Part shown: positions 42,864 to 52,073 of the stretch, one piece after another
Position numbering within the stretch: the first letter of the stretch is position 1
Layout of the letters: each line of letters opens with the position of its first letter
Source of the DNA: Haloplanus rubicundus
Lineage (GTDB): Archaea > Halobacteriota > Halobacteria > Halobacteriales > Haloferacaceae
Assembly: GCF_003342675.1 (NCBI RefSeq)
Contig: NZ_CP031148.1
Coordinates: forward strand, 620,001 to 684,000
Direction of reading: 5' to 3'
DNA length: 64,000 nt
The notes under the pieces: generated by a model
What the model saw: only the letters and a program-made list of their open reading frames with translations
Told to the model about the DNA's origin: nothing
Databases searched by the model: none
Made by a program: the position numbers and the translations under genes

Positions 42864-43286
42864 TTACGCCTCGTCCACGATCCACCGATCCGAGAACGCG
42901 GTGCCGTCGGGACAGGCGGCGTAGGCGTGGATCACGTCGCCCTCGGCGTAGATGCCGCCGACCTCCTCGTTCTGTGCTTCGGCGAACGCGAGGATGTAGG
43001 CCGCGCCCTCGCCGCAGTCGGGACAGGTGCCCCCCTGCAGGTCGCGGTCGATGTCGCCCTCGCTCCCCATCGCCTGTTTCGCGAACTCCATGGCGTCCAT
43101 GCCGGTGCCGGCCGAGAAGAGCCGGCGGCCCTTCTCGCCGGGGACGACGAGGACGACGCCGCCGTCGACTTCCGTGCCGTAGTCGGCGATGGTCCCCTCG
43201 TCGTCGAGGAAGTCGTCGGTGAGATAGAGGACGACGTGATCGAGACGGTCGCCCGCGAGGAACGCGTCGAGGTCGGAGTCGGTCAT
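42864..43286 (-). CDS. DUF5807 family protein
   Basis: 140 residues. DYGTEVDGGVVLVVPGEKG and SAGTGMDAMEFAKQAMG match my memory of the haloarchaeal DUF5807 family. A CPDC pair (about 93-96) with a later single Cys could hold a metal. Function unknown. Start at ATG 43286; the upstream in-frame stretch is antisense to the next gene. The stop codon is followed directly by the stem-loop element 42787-42863. Confidence 0.65.
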   Translation of the reverse strand: MTDSDLDAFLAGDRLDHVVLYLTDDFLDDEGTIADYGTEVDGGVVLVVPGEKGRRLFSAGTGMDAMEFAKQAMGSEGDIDRDLQGGTCPDCGEGAAYILAFAEAQNEEVGGIYAEGDVIHAYAACPDGTAFSDRWIVDEA

Positions 43287-43374
43287 ACCGAGCGATGAGG
43301 GTCGAGCGGTAAAGAACGGTCGTTTCGGACGCGACGGCGACGGGGTTTTGCCCCTGGTCCCCGTGGTCGGGACC

Positions 43375-43653
43375 GTGGATCGAACGCGTTTCACCCGGCT
43401 GACGTACCTCCTGTTCGGCCTCGCGCTGCTGTCGAGCAACGCCCTCTCCCTGCGGTCCTCGATCGATATTCTCCCCGTCGTGGCGGTCGTGATGAGCCTC
43501 CTGGTCGTCGTCGCGGCGGCCGCCGGACTCGTGCGACCGGACGCGGCCCCGTTCGGCGTGAGCGTCGACATCGGCGCCCAGCCGACGTGGGTGCTGGCCT
43601 TACTGTGGTTCGGGAGCGCGCTGTTGCTCGCTGGGGTCGTGCTCCAGCTCTAG
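43375..43653 (+). CDS. Small three-helix membrane protein, unknown
   Basis: 92 residues with helices at about 8-26, 33-55 and 68-89. GTG 43375 is preferred over earlier TTG/GTG codons because GGTTTTGC (43345-43351) lies 24-30 bp upstream, fitting a leaderless transcript. Stop interlocks with that of the convergent gene (CTAG, 43650-43653). No family recognised. Confidence 0.55.
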   Translation: MDRTRFTRLTYLLFGLALLSSNALSLRSSIDILPVVAVVMSLLVVVAAAAGLVRPDAAPFGVSVDIGAQPTWVLALLWFGSALLLAGVVLQL

Positions 43654-44084
43654 CGGTCGCCGTCCAGCCCCTCCGCAATCGAGGAGAGCGAGGAGTCGGG
43701 CTGGCGGGTGACGGTGTACACCGCCCGCCGACCGGGGACGCGAACGCCGTAGAGATAGCCCGGCGTCACCTCGTCGAGGTCGACGCTCTGTCCCGTCTCG
43801 CGGTCGGTGCCGCGGACCCACTCGACGAGGCGGTTCGCACCCTCGCCGTCGGCCCGTGCGAGGCGGCGGTTGTCGGCGGCGCCGCGAATCAGGGCACCCT
43901 CCGCGTCGCCCTCCACCTTGGCGTGATACTCGGTGCCGTCGAGGACGAGACGGATCAGGTCGCCCGATTCCACGGCGGCCTCGTCGGGGAGGCGAAGACA
44001 GGGCCGGCGAGTGCCGCCGCTCCGGGCGAGTCGAGCGCGATACGTGGTCACCGCATCCCCGTCGCTGGCGACGCGGTCGGACAC
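43650..44084 (-). CDS. Conserved haloarchaeal protein, unknown
   Basis: 144 residues, beta-rich, no membrane segment or metal motif. It has RRPCLRLPDEAAVESGDLIRLVLDGTEY and GYLYGVRVPGRRAVYTV, suggestive of a small barrel. It begins 2 bp after the rps6e stop on the same strand, so it is co-transcribed with S6e and may have a translation-related role; that is inference. I recall similar haloarchaeal proteins (possibly DUF7112) but not with certainty. Confidence 0.55.
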   Translation of the reverse strand: MSDRVASDGDAVTTYRARLARSGGTRRPCLRLPDEAAVESGDLIRLVLDGTEYHAKVEGDAEGALIRGAADNRRLARADGEGANRLVEWVRGTDRETGQSVDLDEVTPGYLYGVRVPGRRAVYTVTRQPDSSLSSIAEGLDGDR

Positions 44085-44086
44085 GG

Positions 44087-44467
44087 TTACTCGTCGTCGG
44101 TCAGGGCGTCGAAGTCGGCGTCGCCGTCGACCACCGTCGCGTTGATCTGGGCGACTTCGTCGCTAACCTCTCGCCCGCGGACGGTCACGCGCTTTCGCTC
44201 GCCGTCGCGCGAGGGCTCGAAGCCGACGCCGCCCTCGAGGAGGAGTTCCTTCAGCGCGGGGCCGGCCACGTCCGACCGCAGGGGGCGCCCGGCGTTGTCG
44301 GAGCCACCCGTCAGTTCGAGCGTGGTCCCGTCGAGGCCGACGGCGCCGCCGTCGACCTCGTCGCCGAGTTCGCGTCCGAGGAATCGGTTCGCGTCCTGTC
44401 CGTCGACCTCGACCTGTACCGTCCGCCCCGTCTCGGGGTCCGAAACGACGACCTTGAAGTCTGCCAT
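44087..44467 (-). CDS. rps6e: 30S ribosomal protein S6e
   Basis: 126 residues, the archaeal length (no eukaryotic phosphorylated tail). [37 protein letters not shown] and [16 protein letters not shown] are the conserved S6e core. Start at ATG 44467, where all homologues begin. A CTTTTTATC box lies about 28 bp upstream. Followed after 2 bp by a conserved gene of unknown function. Confidence 0.92.
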   Translation of the reverse strand: MADFKVVVSDPETGRTVQVEVDGQDANRFLGRELGDEVDGGAVGLDGTTLELTGGSDNAGRPLRSDVAGPALKELLLEGGVGFEPSRDGERKRVTVRGREVSDEVAQINATVVDGDADFDALTDDE

Positions 44468-44564
44468 GCCCGGATTCAGACGGTCGCCGATAAAAAGCAC
44501 GTCGAAACCGAGCGTCGTCTCGGCGGACGCCCCGCTCGGCCGAATCGGGGCGACCGTGGCGGAT

Positions 44565-44638
44565 ATTATTAACTCAGACGGATTCAGTTATGAATAATTG
44601 GGGTTCAAAACCGGGATCGATGGTAGTGGGATTAATAC
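44565..44638 (+). promoter_or_regulatory. Promoter and candidate operator of the metal P-type ATPase
   Basis: GGATTAATAC (44629-44638) is a TATA box 25-34 bp before ATG 44663. Upstream, ATTATTAACT (44565-44574) and AGTTATGAATAAT (44586-44598) form an interrupted inverted repeat in otherwise GC-rich DNA, about 30 bp before the box. This could be the site of a metal-responsive repressor or activator. Confidence 0.4.
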
Positions 44639-44662
44639 TCTTCCGCCGACTAGGCCCGACCG

Positions 44663-47260
44663 ATGAACGGTGGGAACGGGTGTGACGAGGACGCTGGCCA
44701 CGACCACGATCACGAGTCGTCGGGCGACGCCGACGGGGCGACTGCGCCGGACGGCGCGTCGTTTCGCGCTTCGGTGCCGTCGATGGACTGTGCGTCGTGT
44801 GCGAGCAAGGTCGAGCGGAGCGTCGACTCGCTCCCCGGGGTCACGGCGGTCGATCCGCGCCCCGCGACCGGGACGCTCGTCGTCGGCTACGATCCCGACG
44901 CGACGAGCGACGCGGCGATCCGCGAGCGGGTCGAGGCGGCGGGCTACGACGTGGCCGAGGCGGAGACGGAGACGTTCGCGGTGCCGTCGATGGACTGCTC
45001 GTCGTGTGCCGGCACGGTCGAGTCGGCGCTGTCGCGGATCGAGGGCGTCGTCGACTACGACGCCCGGCCCGCCTCGGGCCGGGTCGCGGTGACGTACGAC
45101 CCCGCGCGGGCGACCCGCGGCGACGTGGTGGCCGGCATCGAGAACGCCGGCTACGAGGTGATCGAGGGCGACCGGGAGACGGATTCGATCTGGCGGAGTC
45201 GGCGCGCGGTGAAGACGGGCGCCGGCGCCGCCCTCCTCCTCGCGGGAATCGTCGTCGAGTATCTGGGCGTCCCGAACCCCACCCTGACGAGCGTGCTGGG
45301 CCGAACGATCACCCTCGACTGGGCGCTGTACGTCCTCGCCGCGGCGGTTGCGGGACAGGCCATCCTGCGCAACGGGTGGTACTCGGCGCGAAACCGGAGC
45401 CTCGACATCGACTTCCTGATGAGCGCCGGGGTGCTGGGCGCCGTCGCGGTCGACCTCCCCTTCGAGGCGGCGACGCTCGCGGTCCTCTTTTCGATTTCCG
45501 AACTCCTCGAGCGCTACTCGATGGACCGTGCCCGCACGTCGATGTCGGAGCTGATGGACCTCTCGCCCGACACGGCGACGGTGGTGCGCGGAGCGTCGGA
45601 GACGCCCGGGGACGGCGGCGCAACCGCCGACACCGAGGAGACCGTCGCCGTCGAGGACGTGGCCGTCGGCGACGTGGTCGTGGTCCGACCGGGCGAGCGC
45701 ATTCCGGTCGACGGCGTCGTCCGCGAGGGAACGAGCGCGGTGGACGAGTCCCCGATCACGGGCGAGAGCGTCCCCGTCGACGTCACCGAGGGCGACGAGG
45801 TGTACGCGGGTAGCATCGTCGAGGAGGGGTATCTGGAGGTGGAGACGACGGCGCCGGCGGGCGAGTCGACGCTGTCGAAGGTTATCGACCTCGTCGAGGA
45901 GGCGGAACGCGACAAGTCCGAGCGCGAGCGGTTCATCGACCGCTTCGCGGACTACTACACGCCAGCGGTGGTGGCGCTGGCGGTCGTGACCGCCGTCGGG
46001 CCGCCGCTGTTCGGCGCGCCCCTCGAAACGTGGTTCACGCGCGGGCTGACGCTCCTGGTGATCGCCTGTCCCTGCGCGTTCGTCATCAGCACCCCCGTCA
46101 GCGTCGTCTCGGGCATCACGAGCGCGGCACGCAACGGCGTCCTGATCAAGGGCGGCGACCGCCTGGAGGCGATGGGCGAGGTGGACGCCGTCGCCCTCGA
46201 CAAGACGGGGACGATCACGACGGGCGAACTCGGCGTCACCGACGTGGTGGCGCTGAACGGGACGAGCGAGGACGACGTGCTGCGGTGTGCGGCGGCGCTG
46301 GAGCGCCGGAGCGAACACCCAATCGCGGGCGCCATCGTGGAGTACGCATCGGACCGTGGCGTCGGCGGCCGCGACGTGACCGACTTCCAGTCGATCACGG
46401 GTGAGGGCGTTCGCGCCGACCTCGACGGCGTCACCCACTACGCGGGCAAGCCGGGGCTGTTCGCGGACCTCGGCTTCGACCTCGAACACACGCACGTCGA
46501 GACGGACGGCGGCGCGGCCGTCGGCGACCTCGCCCCCGCGACCTGCGATCACGGTACCTACCTCGACCTCGTCAACGACGTGTTGCCGCGCCTGCAGGCC
46601 GCAGGCAAGACGGCGGTCCTCGTCGGTACCGAGGACGAACTCGAGGGCGTGATCGCCGTGGCCGATACGGTGCGCCCCGAGGCGGAGCGGTCCATCGCCC
46701 ACCTGCGCGAGGCGGGCATCGACCGCGTCGTCATGCTGACCGGCGACAACGAGCGGACGGCCCGCGCTATCGCGGCGCAGGTCGGTATCGACGAGGCGGA
46801 CGTGTACGCCGACCTCCTGCCCGCGGAGAAAGTCGACGTGGTGCGGGAGCTAGCCGCCGACTCGGCGGCGAAGGAAGACGCCCGCCTCCCGTGGAACCGT
46901 ACCGCCGGCGGCGTGGCGATGGTGGGCGACGGCGTCAACGACGCCCCCGCGCTCGCGGCGGCGACGGTGGGCGTCGCCATGGGCGCCGCGGGCACCGACA
47001 CCGCCATCGAGACGGCCGACGTGGCACTGATGGGCGACGACCTCACCCGCCTCCCCTACCTCGTCACCCTCGCCCGTCGCGCCAACCGCGTCATCGAGAC
47101 GAACGTCTGGTCGTCGCTGGGCGTGAAGGCCGTCCTCGCGGCCGGCGCGCCGCTCGGGCTGGTGAGCGTCGTCCACGCCGTCGTCATCGGCGACATGGGG
47201 ATGAGCCTCGCGGTGACGGGCAACGCGATGCGGCTGGCGAACGTCGAACCGGAGGAGTGA
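44663..47260 (+). CDS. Zn2+/Cd2+/Pb2+-type P1B ATPase (ZntA-like) with two HMA domains
   Basis: 865 residues. A His/Asp-rich head (HDHDHE, 13-18) leads to two metal-binding HMA domains (MDCASC at 41-46, MDCSSC at 110-115). The core has TGES, CPC (469-471), the phosphorylated Asp513 in DKTGT, HP in SEHPIAG and GDGVNDAPAL. The last helix carries Asp844-Met-Gly, the D-x-G signature of the Zn/Cd group (P1B-2), not the Asn/Met pattern of copper exporters. It would pump toxic divalent metals out. An extra acidic insertion (about 640-665) lies in the nucleotide domain. Monocistronic, with a T-rich terminator. Confidence 0.85.
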   Translation: MNGGNGCDEDAGHDHDHESSGDADGATAPDGASFRASVPSMDCASCASKVERSVDSLPGVTAVDPRPATGTLVVGYDPDATSDAAIRERVEAAGYDVAEAETETFAVPSMDCSSCAGTVESALSRIEGVVDYDARPASGRVAVTYDPARATRGDVVAGIENAGYEVIEGDRETDSIWRSRRAVKTGAGAALLLAGIVVEYLGVPNPTLTSVLGRTITLDWALYVLAAAVAGQAILRNGWYSARNRSLDIDFLMSAGVLGAVAVDLPFEAATLAVLFSISELLERYSMDRARTSMSELMDLSPDTATVVRGASETPGDGGATADTEETVAVEDVAVGDVVVVRPGERIPVDGVVREGTSAVDESPITGESVPVDVTEGDEVYAGSIVEEGYLEVETTAPAGESTLSKVIDLVEEAERDKSERERFIDRFADYYTPAVVALAVVTAVGPPLFGAPLETWFTRGLTLLVIACPCAFVISTPVSVVSGITSAARNGVLIKGGDRLEAMGEVDAVALDKTGTITTGELGVTDVVALNGTSEDDVLRCAAALERRSEHPIAGAIVEYASDRGVGGRDVTDFQSITGEGVRADLDGVTHYAGKPGLFADLGFDLEHTHVETDGGAAVGDLAPATCDHGTYLDLVNDVLPRLQAAGKTAVLVGTEDELEGVIAVADTVRPEAERSIAHLREAGIDRVVMLTGDNERTARAIAAQVGIDEADVYADLLPAEKVDVVRELAADSAAKEDARLPWNRTAGGVAMVGDGVNDAPALAAATVGVAMGAAGTDTAIETADVALMGDDLTRLPYLVTLARRANRVIETNVWSSLGVKAVLAAGAPLGLVSVVHAVVIGDMGMSLAVTGNAMRLANVEPEE

Positions 47261-47298
47261 GTGAGCGGCGCGAAGCCGGATACCGGCACCCCGTCCGC

Positions 47299-47320
47299 CG
47301 TTTTCGGCACCACTTTTTTC
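47299..47320 (+). terminator. T-tract terminator after the P1B ATPase
   Basis: Two T-runs, CCGTTTTCGG and CACTTTTTTC, lie 40-60 bp past the ATPase stop in a GC-rich context. Poly-T tracts are the usual archaeal termination signal. They lie 110 bp before the next gene. Confidence 0.5.
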
Positions 47321-47428
47321 AGACTCGAACTGGTGGCCAGTGGATATGTGGGGGAGCCCATCGAGTGACAGCGGCCCGATCAGTAGTGACATTTTTCTAA
47401 TAGTATCGTCGGCTGGGATTACAGCTCG

Positions 47429-50400
47429 ATGACCGGTGGGACAGGGACACGCCTCACGGCGGTAGCGATGGCCATCCTGCTCGTCACGAGCGGTCTCGGG
47501 GCGTTCGGCGGGACCGTCGCCGCCAGTTCCGGTGGCAATCCGTCCCCGACCGCCGATCCCGGGGACCTCGCCGTCTCGCTGACCGACGGCGACGGCACCG
47601 TCAACGCGACGTATCGGGTCAACACCACCTCGGGGACGATCAACGCCTCCTACGCCGGCGACAAGCCGGACGTGAACGTCTCCTACACCGACAGCGCGAC
47701 GGCCATCCAGTTCGCGCTGGACAACGCGACGGCGACGTACGACACCGTCGTCGTCGGCGGCGGGACGTTCGACGGGAGCGTCGACGTCGATTCGACGGCT
47801 GGAATCGTGCTCGACGGCGGGTACAGCCGACTCGACGGTGGCGGTGTTTCACTCGGATATCCCGCCGTCAACGTGACTGTCGACGGGGCGACGGTGCGGA
47901 ACCTCACCGTCGTCGACTCCGGAGGCGACGGAATCGGCAGCCTGAGCGCCGCCGACGTGACGCTCCGGAACGTCGAAGTCATCGACAGCAACAACCACGG
48001 CATCGACTTCGCCAACGGGACCATCCGGAACACGACGGTCGAGGGAGGAAGCGTCGGCCTCTACCAAGGGATATCGAACGGCTCGACCATCGCGGGGGTG
48101 ACGATCCGACAGGCTTCGTCCACCGGCCTCGAGATCGACAGCGCGAACCACACGATCCGGGACGTGACGGTGAACAACACCACCAGCGGTAGTGGAATCC
48201 TCGAATCCGGCGTGAACAACACCTACGAGAACGTCACGGTCACCAACAGCAGCACCGAAGGGTTCGAAATCGGGGTGTCGGAGTCCGTCAGCACGAACGC
48301 GACGCTACGGAACGTGACCGTCGAGGACAACGCGGCGGACGGGATCATCGCCAACGAGGGCGACGGCGTCCTGCTGTCGAACGTCACCGCCGTCGACAAC
48401 GGGGAACACGGCGTCCGGCTGGAAATCCCGGAGACGGTCCGGGATCTCACCGCGACCGACAACGACGGGGACGGGATCAAGGTCACGGCCGACGCCGACG
48501 GCGCGACGATCACCGACGTGACCGCCAAGCGCAACGACGACGGGATCGAAGTCAGCGTCGCCAACGCAACCGTTCGGGACGCGGTCGTGACGAACAACCG
48601 CGACTACGGAGTGAGCGCGATCGGTGTCGTGAACAACACGTTCGACGACGTGACGATCACCCGGCACGGTAGTGCTGGAATCAGACTCGGCGAAGGGGGG
48701 ACGCTGGTCGACAGCGTCGTCCGGAATAACACGCAGGAATACGGCATCGGCTACAATGGACCGGGCATCTCCGTGGAAGGAAAGAACGCCACCGTCCGAA
48801 ACGTCACGGTCGCGGAAAACGACGATGGCATCGAGATAGACGGCTCGAAGAACGTCGTGGTGCGCAACACGACGGTCACGAACAACACTAGGTGGGGTGT
48901 CTGGATCACCACCGACTCGACGAACGCGACACTCCGGAACGTGACGGCGGCGAACAACAGCAAGGGGGTGTTCACCGAGCCGAGAGCCGGAGAGAACCTC
49001 ACGCTCACCGGCGTGACGGTGCGGAACAACCGGGATGTCGGGATCAGCCTCGCGCCCCGGTCCGGCACCCGCGTCGTCGACACCGTGACCGAGAACAATA
49101 CGAACGCGGAACTGCTCGCGCGGTCGAGCACGTCGGGCCTCGCGCCGCCGGTGGGAACGCTGAACGGTACGAACGTCACCGTCGGGGCGACGACGTTCGA
49201 GACGGTCGAACTGAAAAACACTTCCGTGGAAGGGAACCTCACGTCGCCGCCATCGCCGGCGGGCGAATCGGAAACCGTCCGGACCGTCGGGAACCTCAGT
49301 CGGCTGGACGCCGGTGCGTTCGCCGACGTGACGGTCGAGTACGCGGACACGGACGCGCTGGGACTGAACGAATCGAGCTTCGAAATCGCCCGATACGACT
49401 CGGCGTCCGGGTCGTACGCGACGGCCACGAGCACGCCCGATTCGGCGGCCAACACCGTCACGGCTAACCTCACCAGCTTCGGACAGGTCGTCGTCCTCGG
49501 CGACCCCGAGAGCGGCGAAGGGGGGACCGTCGTCGACGGCACCTCGACGGGGACGCTCGACGTCAACGGCACGGAGGTCGTCGACGCGAGCATCGACTAC
49601 ACGGCGGGGCAGAGCGGCACGGCGACGGTCAGCGACCTGTCGTCGAAGCCGTCGAGCGTGCCGAACGCGACGACGAGCGGCGGCGTGGACGTGAACCGCG
49701 TGGCGTCGTACGTCGAGATCACGGCGCCGGAGCCGACGGACGGCGCGAACGCGACGGTCGAACTCGTCGTCGACCGGAGTCGGATCGACGATCCGGACGA
49801 CACGCAGGTGTGGCGGTACGTGGGCGGCGGGAACGGCTACCAGCCGCTCGCGACGCAGGTCCAGAGCGTGACCGAAAGTCGCGTTCGCCTGACCTTCGAG
49901 ACGCCCGGGTTCTCCGTCTTCGTGGTCGGTGATCCGGTCACGGCGACCGCCGGCGGCAGCGGGGGCGACGCCGGCATCGGGGCGTCGATCCTCACCGCCG
50001 AGCGCTCCGTGACCCAGCGGCTGTACGACGGGACCGCACGGCGAGCGACCGTCGCGTTCGACCGGGCGACGACCGGCACCGTCGCCGTCGAGGCGGTGGG
50101 CGGGCTTCCGGCCGCGGCCCCCGAGCCGAACGGGCGGACCGTCGCGGCCGTCGACGTGTCGGTGCCTGACGACGCCGTCGACCGATCGGCGACCGTCGAG
50201 GTCACGGTCCCGCGGTCCGCCGTCGAGAGCGCGGGCGTCGAGCCGTCGGCGCTGCGCGCCGTCCGGTTCGACGGCGGGGACGAACTCCACCGCCTCGACG
50301 CCGACGTCCTCGCGGCCGACGACGAGACGGTCGTCGTCGCGGCGGGGACGCCCGGCTTCTCTACGTTCGCGGTGATCGCGCCGAACCAGCCGGCGGCGCG

Positions 50401-50623
50401 GACGACCGGGGCGGCACCGACGGCGACGCCGGCCGCCTCACCGACACCCACTGCGACGCCCGCTTCGACGGCCACGCCCACCGCGACGGCCGCGCCGACT
50501 GACGGGGCCGAGTCGACGGCGACGCCCGAACCGACCGCCAGCGACGGCGCCGGGTTCGGACCGGTGATCGCAGTCGTCGCACTCCTGACTGCGGCGGCAG
50601 CGGCGACGGCGCGACGGCGGTAA
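47429..50623 (+). CDS. Large parallel beta-helix surface glycoprotein with PGF-CTERM-like anchor
   Basis: 1064 residues. Signal peptide 1-32; then about 550 residues of right-handed beta-helix (PbH1/NosD-type) repeats, visible as recurring NVTV, TVRDVTV and NNTxxG units with dozens of N-x-S/T sequons. A PGF-pre-PGF type domain follows (WRYVGGGNGYQPLATQ ... TFETPGFSVFVVGD), then an Ig-like region, a Thr/Pro linker of about 45 residues and a C-terminal GAGFG-hydrophobic-RRR sorting signal with Ala in place of the usual Pro. It should be cell-surface anchored by archaeosortase. Beta-helices of this kind bind or cut polysaccharides. Confidence 0.82.
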   Translation: MTGGTGTRLTAVAMAILLVTSGLGAFGGTVAASSGGNPSPTADPGDLAVSLTDGDGTVNATYRVNTTSGTINASYAGDKPDVNVSYTDSATAIQFALDNATATYDTVVVGGGTFDGSVDVDSTAGIVLDGGYSRLDGGGVSLGYPAVNVTVDGATVRNLTVVDSGGDGIGSLSAADVTLRNVEVIDSNNHGIDFANGTIRNTTVEGGSVGLYQGISNGSTIAGVTIRQASSTGLEIDSANHTIRDVTVNNTTSGSGILESGVNNTYENVTVTNSSTEGFEIGVSESVSTNATLRNVTVEDNAADGIIANEGDGVLLSNVTAVDNGEHGVRLEIPETVRDLTATDNDGDGIKVTADADGATITDVTAKRNDDGIEVSVANATVRDAVVTNNRDYGVSAIGVVNNTFDDVTITRHGSAGIRLGEGGTLVDSVVRNNTQEYGIGYNGPGISVEGKNATVRNVTVAENDDGIEIDGSKNVVVRNTTVTNNTRWGVWITTDSTNATLRNVTAANNSKGVFTEPRAGENLTLTGVTVRNNRDVGISLAPRSGTRVVDTVTENNTNAELLARSSTSGLAPPVGTLNGTNVTVGATTFETVELKNTSVEGNLTSPPSPAGESETVRTVGNLSRLDAGAFADVTVEYADTDALGLNESSFEIARYDSASGSYATATSTPDSAANTVTANLTSFGQVVVLGDPESGEGGTVVDGTSTGTLDVNGTEVVDASIDYTAGQSGTATVSDLSSKPSSVPNATTSGGVDVNRVASYVEITAPEPTDGANATVELVVDRSRIDDPDDTQVWRYVGGGNGYQPLATQVQSVTESRVRLTFETPGFSVFVVGDPVTATAGGSGGDAGIGASILTAERSVTQRLYDGTARRATVAFDRATTGTVAVEAVGGLPAAAPEPNGRTVAAVDVSVPDDAVDRSATVEVTVPRSAVESAGVEPSALRAVRFDGGDELHRLDADVLAADDETVVVAAGTPGFSTFAVIAPNQPAARTTGAAPTATPAASPTPTATPASTATPTATAAPTDGAESTATPEPTASDGAGFGPVIAVVALLTAAAAATARRR

Positions 50624-50698
50624 CGCCGGTCGTCTCGGGAAACCGGCCGTTTCGGACGGAGGGAAACGGCTTTTGAGTGCCCGCCACCGAAGGCGAGT

Positions 50699-51748
50699 AT
50701 GGCGACCCGCACGCTCGCCCTCGCCTGCCTCCTGGTTCTCGCGGGCTGTACGACGCCGCTCGATCCGACGGCGGGGACGCCGACGGCGGTGCCGGCCGAC
50801 GGCCCAGTGTCGACGGCCGGGACGACGCCGACGGCCTCGACGCCGACCGACCGTCCCCCGACCGCGACGCCGAGCGCGAACCCGTGGGGGGACGAGCCTA
50901 TCGTCGTCGCCGTCCGGAACGAGGGGTCGCGTGACCGCGACTTCGCCGCCCTCGTCCGTGAGGCGACGGCCTTCTGGGAGGAGGGATCACGGTATCTCGG
51001 CTTCGACGTCGAGTACGAGGTGCGCCCGGACGCCGAGGACCCCGACCTGATCGTCGCGTTCACCGACGAGATACCGGACTGCGGCGACGTGAGCGACGCG
51101 GTGGGGTGTGCGCCCCTGCTCACGGACTCGCGGCAGGTCGACCGCCCGGAGACGGCGTGGGTAAAGACCGACCTCTCCGACGAGTCGACGGTGCTCGTGA
51201 CCGAACACGAACTCGGGCACACGCTGGGGTTGACCCACGACGACCCGCCGCGGGACGTGATGCGGGCGCGGTCGGTGCTCTACACCGAACCACAGCCGAA
51301 CGCGACGGAGCGGGCGTTCCCGTGGGCCGACGCGGACTTCACGGTACGCGTCGACGCGGCGAACGCGTCCGACCCCGCGGGAGCGCGGTCACAGGTCGAC
51401 CACGCGCTGACGTACTACGAGGACGACCCGCCGGGGATGCCGACGAACCTGACCTTCGAGCGTACTGACGCGGACGCGGAGGTACTGATCCGGTTCGGGC
51501 CGACGGCGGACTGCCGGGCGTCGAGCGGGTCCTGCATCGGCACGTACGGCACCGATCCGGACGGCGACGGCGCCATCGAGACGTACACACGGGTCGAAAT
51601 CACGCTCGTCGGTCTCGACACCGAGGCGGTGGGCTGGCACGTCGGGTACTGGCTGGCCCACGCCTTTGGAGCCGAGGAGGACGAAGAAAAGCCGCCGCCG
51701 TTCCGCGACGCGAGCGGGCGCGACCGACGGAGCGCGTGGTGGGCGTAG
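50699..51748 (+). CDS. Lipoprotein with metzincin-like zinc protease motif
   Basis: 349 residues. A short signal peptide ends in LVLAGC (lipobox Cys17), followed by a Thr/Pro-rich stalk (about 18-62). The catalytic domain has the metzincin zinc motif HELGHTLGLTH (170-180; ligands His170, His174, His180, base Glu171) and a downstream Met (DVM, about 187-189) that could be the Met-turn. C-terminal domain of about 150 residues is unknown and has a disulfide-like CRASSGSC. Predicted to be an extracellular protease. No Tat twin-arginine, so Sec export. Follows the beta-helix gene by 75 bp. Confidence 0.8.
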   Translation: MATRTLALACLLVLAGCTTPLDPTAGTPTAVPADGPVSTAGTTPTASTPTDRPPTATPSANPWGDEPIVVAVRNEGSRDRDFAALVREATAFWEEGSRYLGFDVEYEVRPDAEDPDLIVAFTDEIPDCGDVSDAVGCAPLLTDSRQVDRPETAWVKTDLSDESTVLVTEHELGHTLGLTHDDPPRDVMRARSVLYTEPQPNATERAFPWADADFTVRVDAANASDPAGARSQVDHALTYYEDDPPGMPTNLTFERTDADAEVLIRFGPTADCRASSGSCIGTYGTDPDGDGAIETYTRVEITLVGLDTEAVGWHVGYWLAHAFGAEEDEEKPPPFRDASGRDRRSAWWA

Positions 51749-51749
51749 C

Positions 51750-52037
51750 GTGAGTGGGATCGACCGCGAACGTCTCGACCGCGCGCTCGAACGCGCCTTC
51801 GACGGCGGCGAGGGGGAGCGCCGTGCCGTGGTCCGGGCGGCGGGGGACCTGGCCGACAGCGGTCGCCTCGCCGCCGACCGCGGGGCGGCACTCACCGTCG
51901 AGACGGTCGTGCGGGAACTCGACGACGCGCCCGAGGGGTCGTCGGTCTCGGAGCGCTGGAACTGGTGGGTCGGGGCGCTCGCGGTGGCTCACGGCGACGC
52001 GTACGCCCAGTTCGGGGTGCGGCGCTACGAGGAGTGA
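51750..52037 (+). CDS. Small acidic helical protein, unknown
   Basis: 95 residues from GTG 51750 (VSGIDRERLDRALERAFDGG), starting one base after the protease stop, so co-transcribed and probably coupled. Mostly helical with Trp-rich ERWNWWVGALAVAHGDAYAQFG near the end. No metal or nucleotide motif, no export signal. Possibly a cytoplasmic partner of the neighbouring genes; no family recognised. Confidence 0.55.
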   Translation: MSGIDRERLDRALERAFDGGEGERRAVVRAAGDLADSGRLAADRGAALTVETVVRELDDAPEGSSVSERWNWWVGALAVAHGDAYAQFGVRRYEE

Positions 52038-52073
52038 GGCGCGATTTATCCGTTCGCGGCGCGTAGCGAACGT

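Noticed and set aside
47401-47424. Half copy of the family 2 stem-loop element (TATCGTCGGCTGGGATTACAG)
   Set aside because: Only one arm is recognisable, with two mismatches in the core, and no inverted partner is found within 100 bp. The stretch overlaps the expected promoter of the beta-helix gene.
50401-50560. Repeated Thr/Pro/Ala codons at the end of the beta-helix gene, suspected frameshift or repeat expansion
   Set aside because: The frame stays open into a normal C-terminal sorting signal; Thr/Pro linkers of this length are usual before such anchors.
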